Source of the DNA: Planctomycetota bacterium
Lineage (GTDB): Bacteria; Planctomycetota; UBA8742; UBA2392
Direction: 5' to 3'
DNA length: 63,039 nt
Assembly: GCA_003576915.1 (NCBI GenBank)
Contig: QEVF01000023.1
Coordinates: 1 to 63,039 of the forward strand
Shown: piece after piece, positions 25,651-34,467 of the stretch
Position numbering within the stretch: the stretch's first letter is position 1
Layout of the letters: every line of letters begins with the position of its first letter
Position numbers and translations under genes: made by a program
The notes under the pieces: model-generated
Told to the model about the DNA's origin: nothing
Databases searched by the model: none
The model's input: the letters and a program-made list of their open reading frames with translations, nothing else

Positions 25651-26373
25651 CTACTCCGCCTTGCTGGCACGCTTGTTCCACATCACCACCTGGAAGCGGC
25701 GCCACAGGTAATGGTTAGGCACAACCAGAACGTGGACGAGCCGCGTGAAGGGGAAGAGCGCGAAAATCGCGTAGGCGCCCAGAATGTGCAACTTGATGCT
25801 CCAGGGAAGCTGCGCCACGGCGCTGGCGTCGGGCTGGAAGGTGAACAAGGACCACAGATAGGGCGCCAGCACCGCCGCAAACCAGCTTGAACCCCAGCGC
25901 GCCGTCAGGGCCACCCAGAGCCCGCCGATCACCTGCAGCAGCAAAAGCACCAGCACCACCACGTCCATCTTCGAGGTCACGGCGCGGACGCGGGGATTGG
26001 TTGCCCGACGCACAATCAGATTGATCAGCCCGATCAGTGTGATGATGCCGAATATCAGAGCAGCGCCCTCAATGATATAGAGGCGGGCGGGCACGCTGTT
26101 CCACCACAGCACGCCGCGGGGCACCAGAAAGCCGATGAGATGGCCGGCCACCAGGGCAAGAATGCCGTAATGCCACGGCACGCTGCCCCAGAACTGGTGC
26201 TGGTTCTCCAGGAACTGGGAGCTGTAGGACGAATAGCTGAACTTCTCCTTCACGTAACGCCAGATGGTCATGGAGAAGAACACGGCCAGCACGACGTAGG
26301 GCACCACCACGAAAAGCAGATCGTTGATGGGCAGCGGGCCGGCGGGCGCGGCGGTCTGCAGAAGGCTATACAT
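25651..26373 (-). CDS. narI: Respiratory nitrate reductase gamma subunit NarI (cytochrome b)
   Basis: The 240-residue integral membrane cytochrome b has five hydrophobic helices. Conserved pieces include LFVVVPYVVLAVFFSMTIWR at the N terminus, WHYGILALVAGHLIGFLVPR with a heme-ligand His, and IKLHILGAYAIFALFPFTRL with VHVLVVPNHYLWRR, which carry the others. NarI oxidises quinol and passes electrons to NarH. It overlaps narJ by 8 bases. Confidence 0.94.
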   Translation of the reverse strand: MYSLLQTAAPAGPLPINDLLFVVVPYVVLAVFFSMTIWRYVKEKFSYSSYSSQFLENQHQFWGSVPWHYGILALVAGHLIGFLVPRGVLWWNSVPARLYIIEGAALIFGIITLIGLINLIVRRATNPRVRAVTSKMDVVVLVLLLLQVIGGLWVALTARWGSSWFAAVLAPYLWSLFTFQPDASAVAQLPWSIKLHILGAYAIFALFPFTRLVHVLVVPNHYLWRRFQVVMWNKRASKAE

Positions 26374-26992
26374 GGCGGTTCACTCCCAGTCGGAGATCGT
26401 CGAGGTCCCCGGGCGAATACTCATATCCCTCAGTAATATCGTGCGCTTCGTCGCGCAGGTCCGGATCAGCAATATCAGAGCAGCCCCAGTTCGCGGCGAG
26501 GTGGGCATGCAGGGCCTTCAGGCCGTGGGCAAAGCCCCCGGCCTTTTCGGGCAGGCCCGCCGCCATGCGCTTGACGGCCGGAGCGATGCACTCTTCGACC
26601 AGCGCAAGGCCCTCGTCTGCGGGCAGGGCCGCGGCCAGCTCCAGCAGCGTGGGCAGGTAATCGGCCAGCTCCGTGCCCTGCTCCATGCCGCAGCGGGCCA
26701 GGGCCTGGCGCATCTTCACCAGGAACTCGCCGCGCTTGTAGGCCAGGCCGAAGAGCTGGAACCCGACATCCAGCGTGACCACGGGGTTGATGTCGAATGT
26801 GCGGGTGTACTCTTCTTCGAGCGTGTAGAGGTCCTTGCCGTCCAGGAACTCGCTCAGGGCGGCCAGTTCGCGCGCCGCCAGAGACTGCGGCGCCACGACC
26901 GCCAGGGCGCGCTGCACCGCCTGGGCGCTGCCCGGAGCCGGGTAGCGCAGCAAAGGGCCGAACCTCTTCAGATCTTCGAGCGCGGCGGCCAT
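26366..26992 (-). CDS. narJ: Nitrate reductase assembly chaperone NarJ
   Basis: The 208-residue protein is of the TorD/NarJ chaperone family. The diagnostic stretch is YTRTFDINPVVTLDVGFQLF followed by YKRGEFLV. NarJ binds NarG in the cytoplasm and times molybdenum-cofactor and heme insertion before membrane attachment. ATG 26992 lies one base after the narH stop. The longer open frame would add a basic leader within narH and is rejected. Confidence 0.92.
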   Translation of the reverse strand: MAAALEDLKRFGPLLRYPAPGSAQAVQRALAVVAPQSLAARELAALSEFLDGKDLYTLEEEYTRTFDINPVVTLDVGFQLFGLAYKRGEFLVKMRQALARCGMEQGTELADYLPTLLELAAALPADEGLALVEECIAPAVKRMAAGLPEKAGGFAHGLKALHAHLAANWGCSDIADPDLRDEAHDITEGYEYSPGDLDDLRLGVNRHV

Positions 26993-26993
26993 G

Positions 26994-28490
26994 TTACAAC
27001 CCTCTCTTGGGCGAAGCCGTGAAGCCGAATCCGACTTCGCGTTTGTGGTCCTGCGGGTCCTTGAAGGCTTCGATGGCTTCTTCGCGGTGCATGGGCGGAA
27101 TGACGAAGCGCTGGGCAAACGTGGGCAGCGAGGTCATGCGGTAGATGTCTTCGACCTCGGCTTCGGTCGTGTCGGCCAGCTTCAGGGCCTCCAGCGCGAC
27201 GGCCATGGGGATGTCGCCCACCGTTTCGGCGCGCTTGAAGGTGCGCACGGCCACCAGCTTGCGCAGCACATACCGGATCTTGGCCTCGTCGCCCACACTG
27301 AACAGGCTGGCCAGGTATCCCATGGGCACGCGCTGCTGGTCAAAGGCGTGGAAAATCGCCTTGGCATCCACGCCATTCTCATATACCTGGTTGGCCGTGG
27401 AACCCAGCACCGGCAGCAGCGGCGGCACGTAGTAAAGCATGGGCAGCGTGCGGTATTCGATGTGCGGGGGAAGCGCGATCTTCCACACCTTCACGAACTG
27501 ATAGACCGGCGAGCGCTGGGCGAACTCGATCACCTGCTCGGGCATGCCCGCCTTGCGGGCGGCCGCGATCACGTTGGGATCGTTGGGGTCGAGAATCAGG
27601 TCGCGCTGGCCCTCCACCAACTTTTCAGGCGGCAGCTTGGCAATCTCGTCAATGCGGTCGGCGTCATACAGCAGCAGGCCCAGATAGCGGATGCGCCCCA
27701 CGCAGGAGTGGAAGCAGGCCGGAGCCTGGCCCGTCTCAAGGCGCGGATAGCACAGCAGGCACTTTTCGCTCTTGCCCGTGCTCCAGTTGTAATAGGTCTT
27801 CTTGTAGGGGCAGGCCGCCACGCAGGAGCGCCAGGCGCGGCAGCGCTTCTGGTTGATCAGCACGATGCCGTCCTCGCCGCGCTTGTACAAAGCGCCCGAA
27901 GGGCAGCTCGCCACGCAGGCGGGGTTGAGGCAGTGGTTGCAGATGCGCGGGAAGTAAAAGAACACAAGGCGCTCGACGGCCTGAAGCTGCTGGCGCTGCT
28001 CCTCGCTGACATCCTTGAGGTTGGGGTCGTTGGCGGCGTAAATGTTGGAGCCGCCGAGGTCGTCATCCCAGTTGGGGCCGGACTCGATGTCGATGTACTC
28101 GCCCGTGACCTTGGAAATCGGGAGCGCCGTGGGCTGGTCAGTGCCGGCCGGGGCGTTGAAGAGGTCTTCATACTTGTAGGTCCATGGCTCGTAGTAATCG
28201 TCCATGGTGGGCAGGTGCGGGTTGTGGAAGATATTGGTGATGATGCGGCCCTTGCCCGTCGATTTCAGGCGCAGGCGGTCTCCCTTCACTTCCCAGCCGC
28301 CGCGATATTTGGACTGGTCTTCCCACTGCGTGGGGTAGCCCGTGCCGGGCTTGGTCTCCACGTTGTTGAACCACATGTATTCGGTGCCCTTGCGATCGGT
28401 CCAGATGTTCTTGCAGGCGATGCTGCAAGTGTGGCAACCGATGCACTTGTCGAGGTGGAACACCATCGAAACTTGAGCGCGCACGTTCAT
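26994..28490 (-). CDS. narH: Nitrate reductase beta subunit NarH
   Basis: The 498-residue iron-sulfur protein has the four cluster motifs of NarH: CIGCHTCSIACKN, CNHCLNPACVASCP, CRAWRSCVAACPY (Trp replaces one Cys, giving the [3Fe-4S] centre) and CLLCYPRLETG with CFHSCVGRIRYLG. It carries electrons from NarI hemes to NarG. It is separated from narG by a hemerythrin gene, an unusual arrangement for a narGHJI operon. Confidence 0.96.
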   Translation of the reverse strand: MNVRAQVSMVFHLDKCIGCHTCSIACKNIWTDRKGTEYMWFNNVETKPGTGYPTQWEDQSKYRGGWEVKGDRLRLKSTGKGRIITNIFHNPHLPTMDDYYEPWTYKYEDLFNAPAGTDQPTALPISKVTGEYIDIESGPNWDDDLGGSNIYAANDPNLKDVSEEQRQQLQAVERLVFFYFPRICNHCLNPACVASCPSGALYKRGEDGIVLINQKRCRAWRSCVAACPYKKTYYNWSTGKSEKCLLCYPRLETGQAPACFHSCVGRIRYLGLLLYDADRIDEIAKLPPEKLVEGQRDLILDPNDPNVIAAARKAGMPEQVIEFAQRSPVYQFVKVWKIALPPHIEYRTLPMLYYVPPLLPVLGSTANQVYENGVDAKAIFHAFDQQRVPMGYLASLFSVGDEAKIRYVLRKLVAVRTFKRAETVGDIPMAVALEALKLADTTEAEVEDIYRMTSLPTFAQRFVIPPMHREEAIEAFKDPQDHKREVGFGFTASPKRGL

Positions 28491-28505
28491 GGCATTATCC
28501 CGGTG

Positions 28506-28910
28506 CTAGAGAACCACTCCACGCTGCCTGAAATACTCCGCATACTTTCTGTCTGAGCCCTGAATGTGGCGCGTCAGCCACACCTTCAGGAACGACTGCA
28601 CATCCTGCCTGAGGACCGCCTTGCCCAGCTCGATGCGGCGGTACAGGTGTTTCACATAGGCCTCGAACACCTCGTGCTCGTGGCGGTGGCTCTCATATTC
28701 CGGAAAGCCGTGGTCGCGCATGAGCTGCTCTTCGAAGCTGAAGTGCTCGACCGTGTAGCGCCTGAGGGCGTCGAGCACCTCCAGAATCTCCGGCACCTGG
28801 CCGTCCACCAGCCCTCCCAGGCGGTCAAGCAGGTCAATCAAGTGCTGGTGCTGGTCGTCGATGACGGCGATGTCGAACCGGAAACTCGTATTCGTATGCG
28901 TCGTCGCCAT
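28506..28910 (-). CDS. Bacteriohemerythrin between narG and narH
   Basis: The 134-residue single-domain hemerythrin has the full di-iron ligand set: IDDQHQHLIDLLDRL, a His and Glu in VEHFSFEEQLMRDH, YESHRHEHEVFEAYVKHLY and a terminal WLTRHIQGSDRKYAEYF. It would bind oxygen or react with nitric oxide in the cytoplasm. ATG 28910 has GGAG 7 bases upstream. An ATG two codons earlier has the site too close. Spacing is 12 bases from narG and 15 to narH, so it is translated within the nar transcript. A role in shielding the reductase from oxygen or NO is an inference. Confidence 0.9.
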   Translation of the reverse strand: MATTHTNTSFRFDIAVIDDQHQHLIDLLDRLGGLVDGQVPEILEVLDALRRYTVEHFSFEEQLMRDHGFPEYESHRHEHEVFEAYVKHLYRRIELGKAVLRQDVQSFLKVWLTRHIQGSDRKYAEYFRQRGVVL

Positions 28911-28922
28911 GACCATGCTCCG

Positions 28923-31900
28923 TTACCACTCCAGCTTGCCGAGCTTGCGCACGAGCACGTGCGTGTCGCGGTTGACGCCCGTGGGGCCCCAGTAGTTGAA
29001 GTGGTAGGTGAACTGGCCGTAGCCGCCGACCATCAGCGTGGGCTTGAGGCGCACACGCGTCAGGCTGTTGTGGCCGCCGCCGCGCTTGCCGCCGCGCAAC
29101 TGCGACTTCGGCACGCCGTAGGTGCGCTCGGGCGAGTGGTAGACAATGCACAGGCCCTCAGGAATGCGCGCCGAAACGTTGGCCCGCGTCACCAGCACAC
29201 CGTTGTCGTTGTGAATCTCCAGCCAGTCATTGTCCTTGATGCCGAGCTTCTCCGCGTCCTTGGGGTTCATCCAGAAGGGCTCGCAGCCGCGCGACAGCGT
29301 CGTCATGCGTTCGTTGTCGCCATAGGTGCTGTGGATGTGCCACTTCCCGTGCGGCGTGAGGTAGTTCAGCATCAGCGTGTTCTCATCCTTCTCCGAGTAC
29401 ACGAGATCGCCGTAGCTCATGGGCGTGGGGCGCGGCTTGTAGGTGCACAGGTGCTCGCCGAACTGCAGGTAACCCTCATGATCGAGGTAGTAGTGCTGCC
29501 GGCCCGTGAGGGTGCGGAAGGGCACGTTGTTCTCGATGTTGTAGACAAAGGGAGCATAGGCCCGGCCGTTGCTCGGCAGGCCTGACCACATCGCCGAGTT
29601 GTGCTGGCGCCGCGGCTGGGACTGGATGTCGTTATAGTTCATGCGCACGCCGCGGCTGGCATCAGCCAGGTGCGTGAGCGGCACGCCGCAGCGCTCTTCC
29701 ATTTCCTTGTAGCCGCGCCAGGCCATCTCGCCGTTGGTCACTGATGCGAAATTGAGGATGATGTCGCAGGCTTCCTCGGCGCGCTCGATGGAGGGGAACT
29801 TCCTGCCGTCGATGGTCTGGGTGCGGCGGAAGGGCGACTTGGTGAACTCGTCATAGAGGTCGTCGCACTTGTAATGCGTGCCGTGGGCGCCCAGGCCCTT
29901 GTCGCGCACCAGGGGGCCGAAGGCGCAGTAGCGCGCGTGCAGATTCACGAAGTCGCGGGCAATGACCGTCATGTTGGGCATGGTCTTGCCGGGCACGGCT
30001 TCATCCTTGCCGCTGATCCAGTCCGGGATGCGGGGCTGGGCCAGCTCGGCGGCGCTGTCGTGCTGCAGCGGGCCGGAGTAAAGGTCGCGCAGAGGCTGGG
30101 GGATGTGCTTTTTGGCGAGTTCCGAAGTTTCCTTGGCGATGGCCTTGAAGATGTCCCAATCGCTCTTGCTTTCCCAGCAGGGCGGAACGGCAGCCGACAG
30201 CGGGTTGACGTAGGCGTGCATGTCCGTCGTGTTCAGGTCAGCCTTTTCGTACCAGGTGGCCGCCGGCAGCACGATGTCGGAGTACAGCGCCGACGTGTCC
30301 ATGCGGAAGTTCAGGTCGACGATCAGGTCCATCTTCCCCTGCGGGGCCGTCTCGTGCCAGGCGATCTCGCGCACGGCGCCCTTGGCCACCGTCTCCTGCG
30401 CGATGGCGTTGGTGTGCGTGCCGAGGTAGTGCTTGAGGAAGAACTCGTGGCCCTTGGCGCTGGACATCAGGGCGTTGCCGCGCCAGATGTACCAGACGCG
30501 GGGCCAGTTTTCCGGGGCGTCGGGGTCTTCAATGGAGAACTTGAGCTTCTTCTCCTTGAGCTGCCTGACGGCGTACTCGATGACTTCCTTGTCGGTCTTG
30601 GCGCCGGCCGCCTCGGCCTCCTGCACCAGCTTGACGCTGCTCTTGTTGAACTGCGGGTAGAAGGGCAGCCAGCCGTTGCGCACGGCCGTGACGTTCACGT
30701 CCGCCGCGTGGCCCTTGGCCAGGCTGTTGGCCGGCTGGACCGTGGGCACCGTGTGATAGTCCGTGAAGTTCTTCTCGTAGCGCCACTGGTCGGTGTGGAT
30801 GTAGTGCCAGCTCGGCGCGTTCTGAAGCCTTGCCGCAGGGTTCCAGTCGCGGCCAAGGGCAATGGCCGCCCAGGGTTCGCCGGGTGCCAGCTTCTCCTGA
30901 CCGACGTAATGGGCCAGGCCGCCGCCGTTGACGCCCACACAGCCGCAGAGAAGCATGGCGTTGATGGCCGCGCGGTAGATCAGGTTGTTGTGGTACCAGT
31001 GGTCGATGCCGGCGCCGATGATCACGGTGCACTTGCCGCCGGTCAGTTCGGCGGTGCGGGCCCAGTCGCGCGCGAAGCGGATGACCTGCTGGCGGCCGAT
31101 ACCCGTGCGCATTTCCTGCCAGGCCGGGGTGTAGGGCGCCTCGGCGTCTTCATAGTTCTTGGCGTATTCGCCGCCCAGGCCGCGATCCACGCCGTACTGC
31201 GCCAGCAGCAGGTCAAACACGGTGCAGACCGGAACCTTGCCCTCGCTGGTCTGGACGTACTTCACGGGCACGCCGCGCATCACCTGCTTGCCCTTGACGA
31301 AGTCGTCAAAGCCCACCTGCAGCACGCCGTCCTTGATCTCGGCGAGGCTGAGCAGGGGGTCGAGGTCCTGGCCGTCCACGCCGTCCTTGAGCAGCAGGTT
31401 CCACTGGCCCTTCTTCTCCTGCCAGCGGTGGCCGATGAAGCCCATGGGCATGCGGGGCTGGCCGGAGTGCTTGTCCCAGAGCAGGAACTTCCACTCGCCC
31501 TTGTCCTCGGCCTTGTACTTGTCCACGGTGTTGGCGCGCAGCAGGCGGCCGGGCCTCAGCACATCGCCCTGCTTTTCGAGCCGGACCAGCAGCGGGTTGT
31601 CCGTGAAGCGCTTGTTGTAATCCACAAAGCGCGGCACCTGTTTATCGACGAAGTACTCTTTGAGGATGACGTGAACGACGCTCATCCAGAAGGCGCCGTC
31701 CTGGCCGGCGTGGATGGGAACCCATTCGTCGGCGAACTTGGAAACCTGGTTGAAGTCGGGCGCGAAGACCACGACTTTGGTGCCGTTGTGGCGGGCCTCG
31801 ACGGCGAAGTGGGCGTCGGGCGTGCGCGTCATGTTCAGGTTGCTGCCCATGATCGCGATGAACTTGGCGTTGTACCAGTCGGCCGACTCGTTCACGTCTG

Positions 31901-32558
31901 TCTGCTCGCCCCAGATTTCGGGGCTGGCGGGAGGCAGGTCGCAGTACCAGTCATAGAAGGAGAGCGACACCCCGCCCATGAGCTGCAGGAAGCGGGCGCC
32001 GGCGGCGTAACTCACCATGCTCATGGCCGGAATGGGCGAGAACCCGTTGATCCGGTCGGGGCCCCAGGTCTTGGCCGTGTGAATGTTGGCTGCGGCCATG
32101 ATGTCGAGCACCGTCGCCCAGGTGGTGCGGCGGAAGCCGCCCTTGCCGCGCGCTTTCTGGTAGCCGCGTCGGAGTTCCGCGTCGTTCTGGATGCTGGCCC
32201 AGGCCTCGACGGAATCGCTGTGGCGGCCCTTGGCGGCCTTCCAGGCGTCGAGCAGGGCGCCGCGGATGTAGGGATACTTGACGCGCAGCGGGCTGTAGAG
32301 GTACCAGCTGTAGGAGATGCCGCGCTGGCAGCCGCGGGGTTCGTAGGGCGGGATCTCGCCGGCAAGCGGGAGGTAATCCAGCGCCTGCATCTCCCACGTC
32401 ACGATGCCGTCCTTCACGTACACCATCCAGCCGCAGCTGCCGGTGCAGTTGACGCCGTGCGTGGAGCGGATGACTTTGTCGTGGGACCAGCGGTTGCGGT
32501 AAAACTCTTCCCAGGAGCGTGTTTCAGGGTCAACGATGTCTTGGATCCACGAGCTCAT
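28923..32558 (-). CDS. narG: Respiratory nitrate reductase alpha subunit NarG
   Basis: The 1,211-residue molybdenum bis-MGD subunit reduces nitrate to nitrite. The N-terminal [4Fe-4S] site is [11 protein letters not shown] with a later Cys in EPRGCQRG. The molybdenum-aspartate region [14 protein letters not shown] and [12 protein letters not shown] are close to E. coli NarG, and the protein ends in a normal MGD-binding domain. No twin-arginine leader is present, so the active site should face the cytoplasm. The ATG overlaps the diheme cytochrome stop by 4 bases. Confidence 0.97.
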   Translation of the reverse strand: MSSWIQDIVDPETRSWEEFYRNRWSHDKVIRSTHGVNCTGSCGWMVYVKDGIVTWEMQALDYLPLAGEIPPYEPRGCQRGISYSWYLYSPLRVKYPYIRGALLDAWKAAKGRHSDSVEAWASIQNDAELRRGYQKARGKGGFRRTTWATVLDIMAAANIHTAKTWGPDRINGFSPIPAMSMVSYAAGARFLQLMGGVSLSFYDWYCDLPPASPEIWGEQTDVNESADWYNAKFIAIMGSNLNMTRTPDAHFAVEARHNGTKVVVFAPDFNQVSKFADEWVPIHAGQDGAFWMSVVHVILKEYFVDKQVPRFVDYNKRFTDNPLLVRLEKQGDVLRPGRLLRANTVDKYKAEDKGEWKFLLWDKHSGQPRMPMGFIGHRWQEKKGQWNLLLKDGVDGQDLDPLLSLAEIKDGVLQVGFDDFVKGKQVMRGVPVKYVQTSEGKVPVCTVFDLLLAQYGVDRGLGGEYAKNYEDAEAPYTPAWQEMRTGIGRQQVIRFARDWARTAELTGGKCTVIIGAGIDHWYHNNLIYRAAINAMLLCGCVGVNGGGLAHYVGQEKLAPGEPWAAIALGRDWNPAARLQNAPSWHYIHTDQWRYEKNFTDYHTVPTVQPANSLAKGHAADVNVTAVRNGWLPFYPQFNKSSVKLVQEAEAAGAKTDKEVIEYAVRQLKEKKLKFSIEDPDAPENWPRVWYIWRGNALMSSAKGHEFFLKHYLGTHTNAIAQETVAKGAVREIAWHETAPQGKMDLIVDLNFRMDTSALYSDIVLPAATWYEKADLNTTDMHAYVNPLSAAVPPCWESKSDWDIFKAIAKETSELAKKHIPQPLRDLYSGPLQHDSAAELAQPRIPDWISGKDEAVPGKTMPNMTVIARDFVNLHARYCAFGPLVRDKGLGAHGTHYKCDDLYDEFTKSPFRRTQTIDGRKFPSIERAEEACDIILNFASVTNGEMAWRGYKEMEERCGVPLTHLADASRGVRMNYNDIQSQPRRQHNSAMWSGLPSNGRAYAPFVYNIENNVPFRTLTGRQHYYLDHEGYLQFGEHLCTYKPRPTPMSYGDLVYSEKDENTLMLNYLTPHGKWHIHSTYGDNERMTTLSRGCEPFWMNPKDAEKLGIKDNDWLEIHNDNGVLVTRANVSARIPEGLCIVYHSPERTYGVPKSQLRGGKRGGGHNSLTRVRLKPTLMVGGYGQFTYHFNYWGPTGVNRDTHVLVRKLGKLEW

Positions 32559-33427
32559 TTTGAGCCTCCCACCAGGGTCTTGCGCACGTTGCGGAAACGC
32601 CTGATCCAGATCAGGTCCAGGGCAATCAGCAGCGCGATCGCGCCGACGATGCCGTAAATAACGAAGTAGTCGCGGCCGGGGGGCGGCGCGGTGGTCTTGG
32701 ACACGTCGCCGAGATAGGCCGTGAGCGCGATGACCTCTTCCTCGGTCATGGGCTTGTCGGCGAAAACCTGCTTCATGACCAGGAACTGGGGCGATGCCAG
32801 CGAGGCGCGCAGGCCCGCCTCACCGCCGTTGCGGTTGAAGGCGTTGCTCAGGTCCGTGTGTTTGGCGCCCACAGTGGCCGCCAGGGTTCCGCCGCCCAGG
32901 CCGGTCAGGCCGATGATGCTGTGGCAGGAGATGCAGGAGGGTCCGCCGTTGGCGAGCCGGGCCTCGCCCGTGAAGAGGCGGCGGCCGAGGTCAATATCCT
33001 CGGGCGTGGCGCCGCGCAGTTTCTTGACCGTGAGGCCGGGGCCGCCGGCGAACATGAAGTCGATAAGGTCATTGAGGACGTTGTCGCCCAGGGCGGCCTG
33101 GGCCGGCATGGTGTCGCCGAACTCGGCCTTGACCTTCTTGGCGTAGTCGTCGTTGGTGCCGGCCGGATTCTTGAGGAAGGCCAGCAGCCACTCGCGCGAG
33201 GGCACGCGGTCCTTGAGGCCCGCGAGATCGGGACCGACGAGCTTGCCGCCGCCGATGGTGTGGCAGGGCGCGCAACTGGTCTTGAACGGGTCGAGGCCCG
33301 CGGCCTTGGTTCCGGCGGGCGGCTCGGCGGCCTGGGCGTTGGCTTCGCGGCCCTCGAAGGCCAGGAAGACGCAGGCCAGCGAGGCGACGGCGAAGAGCAG
33401 CAGAAGGTGGGGAAGCATCCTGTTCAC
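32555..33427 (-). CDS. Membrane-bound diheme cytochrome c (NarC-like)
   Basis: The protein has an N-terminal signal ([20 protein letters not shown]), two cytochrome c domains with CAPCHT and CISCHS, and a C-terminal membrane helix ([20 protein letters not shown]) followed by basic residues, so both hemes should face the periplasm. It heads the nar-ACIII operon. By analogy with NarC of Thermus-type nar operons it may link quinol or ACIII to other acceptors, or assist NarI. I chose GTG 33427 because AGGAG lies 8 bases upstream. GTG 33436 and ATG 33418 are alternatives. Confidence 0.85.
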   Translation of the reverse strand: MNRMLPHLLLLFAVASLACVFLAFEGREANAQAAEPPAGTKAAGLDPFKTSCAPCHTIGGGKLVGPDLAGLKDRVPSREWLLAFLKNPAGTNDDYAKKVKAEFGDTMPAQAALGDNVLNDLIDFMFAGGPGLTVKKLRGATPEDIDLGRRLFTGEARLANGGPSCISCHSIIGLTGLGGGTLAATVGAKHTDLSNAFNRNGGEAGLRASLASPQFLVMKQVFADKPMTEEEVIALTAYLGDVSKTTAPPPGRDYFVIYGIVGAIALLIALDLIWIRRFRNVRKTLVGGSK

Positions 33428-33458
33428 GGCGGGCACTCCTGAAAGAACGGAACCGCGC

Positions 33459-33469
33459 TAATCGGATAT
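33459..33469 (+). promoter_or_regulatory. Operator-like motif TAATCGGATAT in the nar-cluster leader
   Basis: The 11 bases are identical to the site at 13451-13461 upstream of had (opposite orientation). Here the motif lies about 20 bases downstream of the candidate -10 box, a position suited to repression. A shorter match, TAATCGGA, is at 33625-33632 on the other side of this intergenic region. Confidence 0.5.
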
Positions 33470-33487
33470 CAGCATCTCTTTAGGCCA

Positions 33488-33516
33488 GATATACCCCGCC
33501 CCCGCCCCGAGTCCAA
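33488..33516 (-). promoter_or_regulatory. Candidate promoter of the nar-ACIII cluster
   Basis: On the minus strand TTGGAC (33516-33511) and TATATC (33493-33488) are separated by exactly 17 bases. The start would fall roughly 55 bases before the chosen start codon of the diheme cytochrome gene. Both boxes are imperfect. No FNR-type palindrome was seen nearby. Confidence 0.45.
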
Positions 33517-33522
33517 ACAAAA

Positions 33523-33538
33523 AAGACAAGAAAGTCTT
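33523..33538. repeat. Small inverted repeat in the divergent intergenic region
   Basis: AAGAC (33523-33527) and GTCTT (33534-33538) flank a 6-base spacer in an AT-rich patch between the two divergent promoters. It is short enough to be chance, but its position is compatible with a regulator site. Confidence 0.25.
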
Positions 33539-33593
33539 CTTATCTTTAGTCACCTCGGCGCGCCGCCCCGGCTCCCTAAATACTGACACACCC

Positions 33594-33632
33594 TTGACTT
33601 GGCGGATTCCGCCACAAAATACGATAATCGGA
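33594..33632 (+). promoter_or_regulatory. Promoter region of the NifU-hemerythrin operon with a perfect 15-bp palindrome
   Basis: TTGACT (33594-33599) is a good -35 box. Directly after it lies TGGCGGATTCCGCCA (33600-33614), a perfect palindrome of two 7-base arms around one T. Candidate -10 sequences downstream (TACGAT 33620, GATAAT 33623) are spaced longer than ideal, as in activator-dependent or DNA-distorting promoters. TAATCGGA (33625-33632) repeats the core of the 11-bp motif. A dimeric regulator binding between -35 and -10 is the simplest reading. Confidence 0.45.
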
Positions 33633-33690
33633 CCTTGTTGGGTGATTTAGGCCGCGCTAGAATTTGAACCGGTGGACCAAAGGACCTGCC

Positions 33691-34467
33691 ATGAACCCGC
33701 TTCAGCGCAACGACGTCCTCAAGGTGCTTGATCAGGTTCGTCCCTACATCAAGGCCGACGGCGGCGACGTCGAACTCGTCGATATCGCCGACAACGGCAT
33801 CGTCTCCGTACGGCTCACCGGCAACTGCGTCGGGTGCGCCAGCGCCGGCCAGACCGTCTTTGACGGCATCCAGTCCGCCCTCCAGGGCCAGCTCGCCTGG
33901 GTCACCGGCGTGGCCCAGGTCGATGCCGACTACGTGCCCGCCCCCGCGTCCGGCGCCACCGAAAGCGTCGAGGCTCTGCACCGCCGCGCGCGACGGCACC
34001 TGCTGGACCTGCTCGCGGCCCTCGAAGACCTGCAGCCCGGCGCTGAACTGCCCGAGGCCGTGCCTGCCTTCATCAATCTGGCGCGCGGCGAGCTCAGCCA
34101 GCTCCTGCGCCTGGAAGAAGAGGTCATCTATGGCGCGGCCGAGAGCTTTCTGGGCCGCACGGCCGGCCCCGTGGCGGTGCTCAAGAAGGAGCACGAGCAA
34201 CTGCACCGCCTGTTCACTGAATTCACCGACCTGGTGATCCGCTTCGACGGCTCCGGGGGACCGGGACCGGCCGAGTTGCGCGCCGCCGCCCAGCGCATGG
34301 CCCGCTACTTCGAGCAGCACACGCAGAAGGAACAAAGCGTGCTGTTCAACGTTCTGAATGAGGGCCTGCAGCCGGACCTGCAGGCCGAGCTTCGCGAGGA
34401 CATCACCCGTCACGTGCAGCGCCTGGGCCTGGCCCCGGCCCTTGCCGCCACCAAGGAAAAGCCATGA
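33691..34467 (+). CDS. NifU C-terminal domain fused to a hemerythrin domain
   Basis: This 258-residue protein is a fusion. Residues 1-75 are a NifU-like scaffold domain (VLDQVRPYIKADGGDVELVD, then the cluster-binding CxxC of TGNCVGCASA). Residues 90-250 are a hemerythrin-like helical bundle with LLRLEEEVIYGAAESF, LKKEHEQLHRLFTEF and YFEQHTQKEQSVLFNVLNEG. It combines Fe-S assembly or transfer with a di-iron domain of the kind found in RIC/YtfE cluster-repair proteins. ATG 33691 follows AAAGGA. It opens the plus-strand operon divergent from the nar cluster. A nitrosative or oxidative repair role is inferred. Confidence 0.85.
   Translation: MNPLQRNDVLKVLDQVRPYIKADGGDVELVDIADNGIVSVRLTGNCVGCASAGQTVFDGIQSALQGQLAWVTGVAQVDADYVPAPASGATESVEALHRRARRHLLDLLAALEDLQPGAELPEAVPAFINLARGELSQLLRLEEEVIYGAAESFLGRTAGPVAVLKKEHEQLHRLFTEFTDLVIRFDGSGGPGPAELRAAAQRMARYFEQHTQKEQSVLFNVLNEGLQPDLQAELREDITRHVQRLGLAPALAATKEKP

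Noticed and set aside
29874..32657. Long plus-strand open frame antisense to narG
   Set aside because: narG is unmistakable on the minus strand. The antisense product has no recognisable domain.
33437..33690. FNR/CRP-type box (TTGAT-N4-ATCAA) in the nar promoter
   Set aside because: I looked for it on both strands and found no acceptable match in the 254-base intergenic region.
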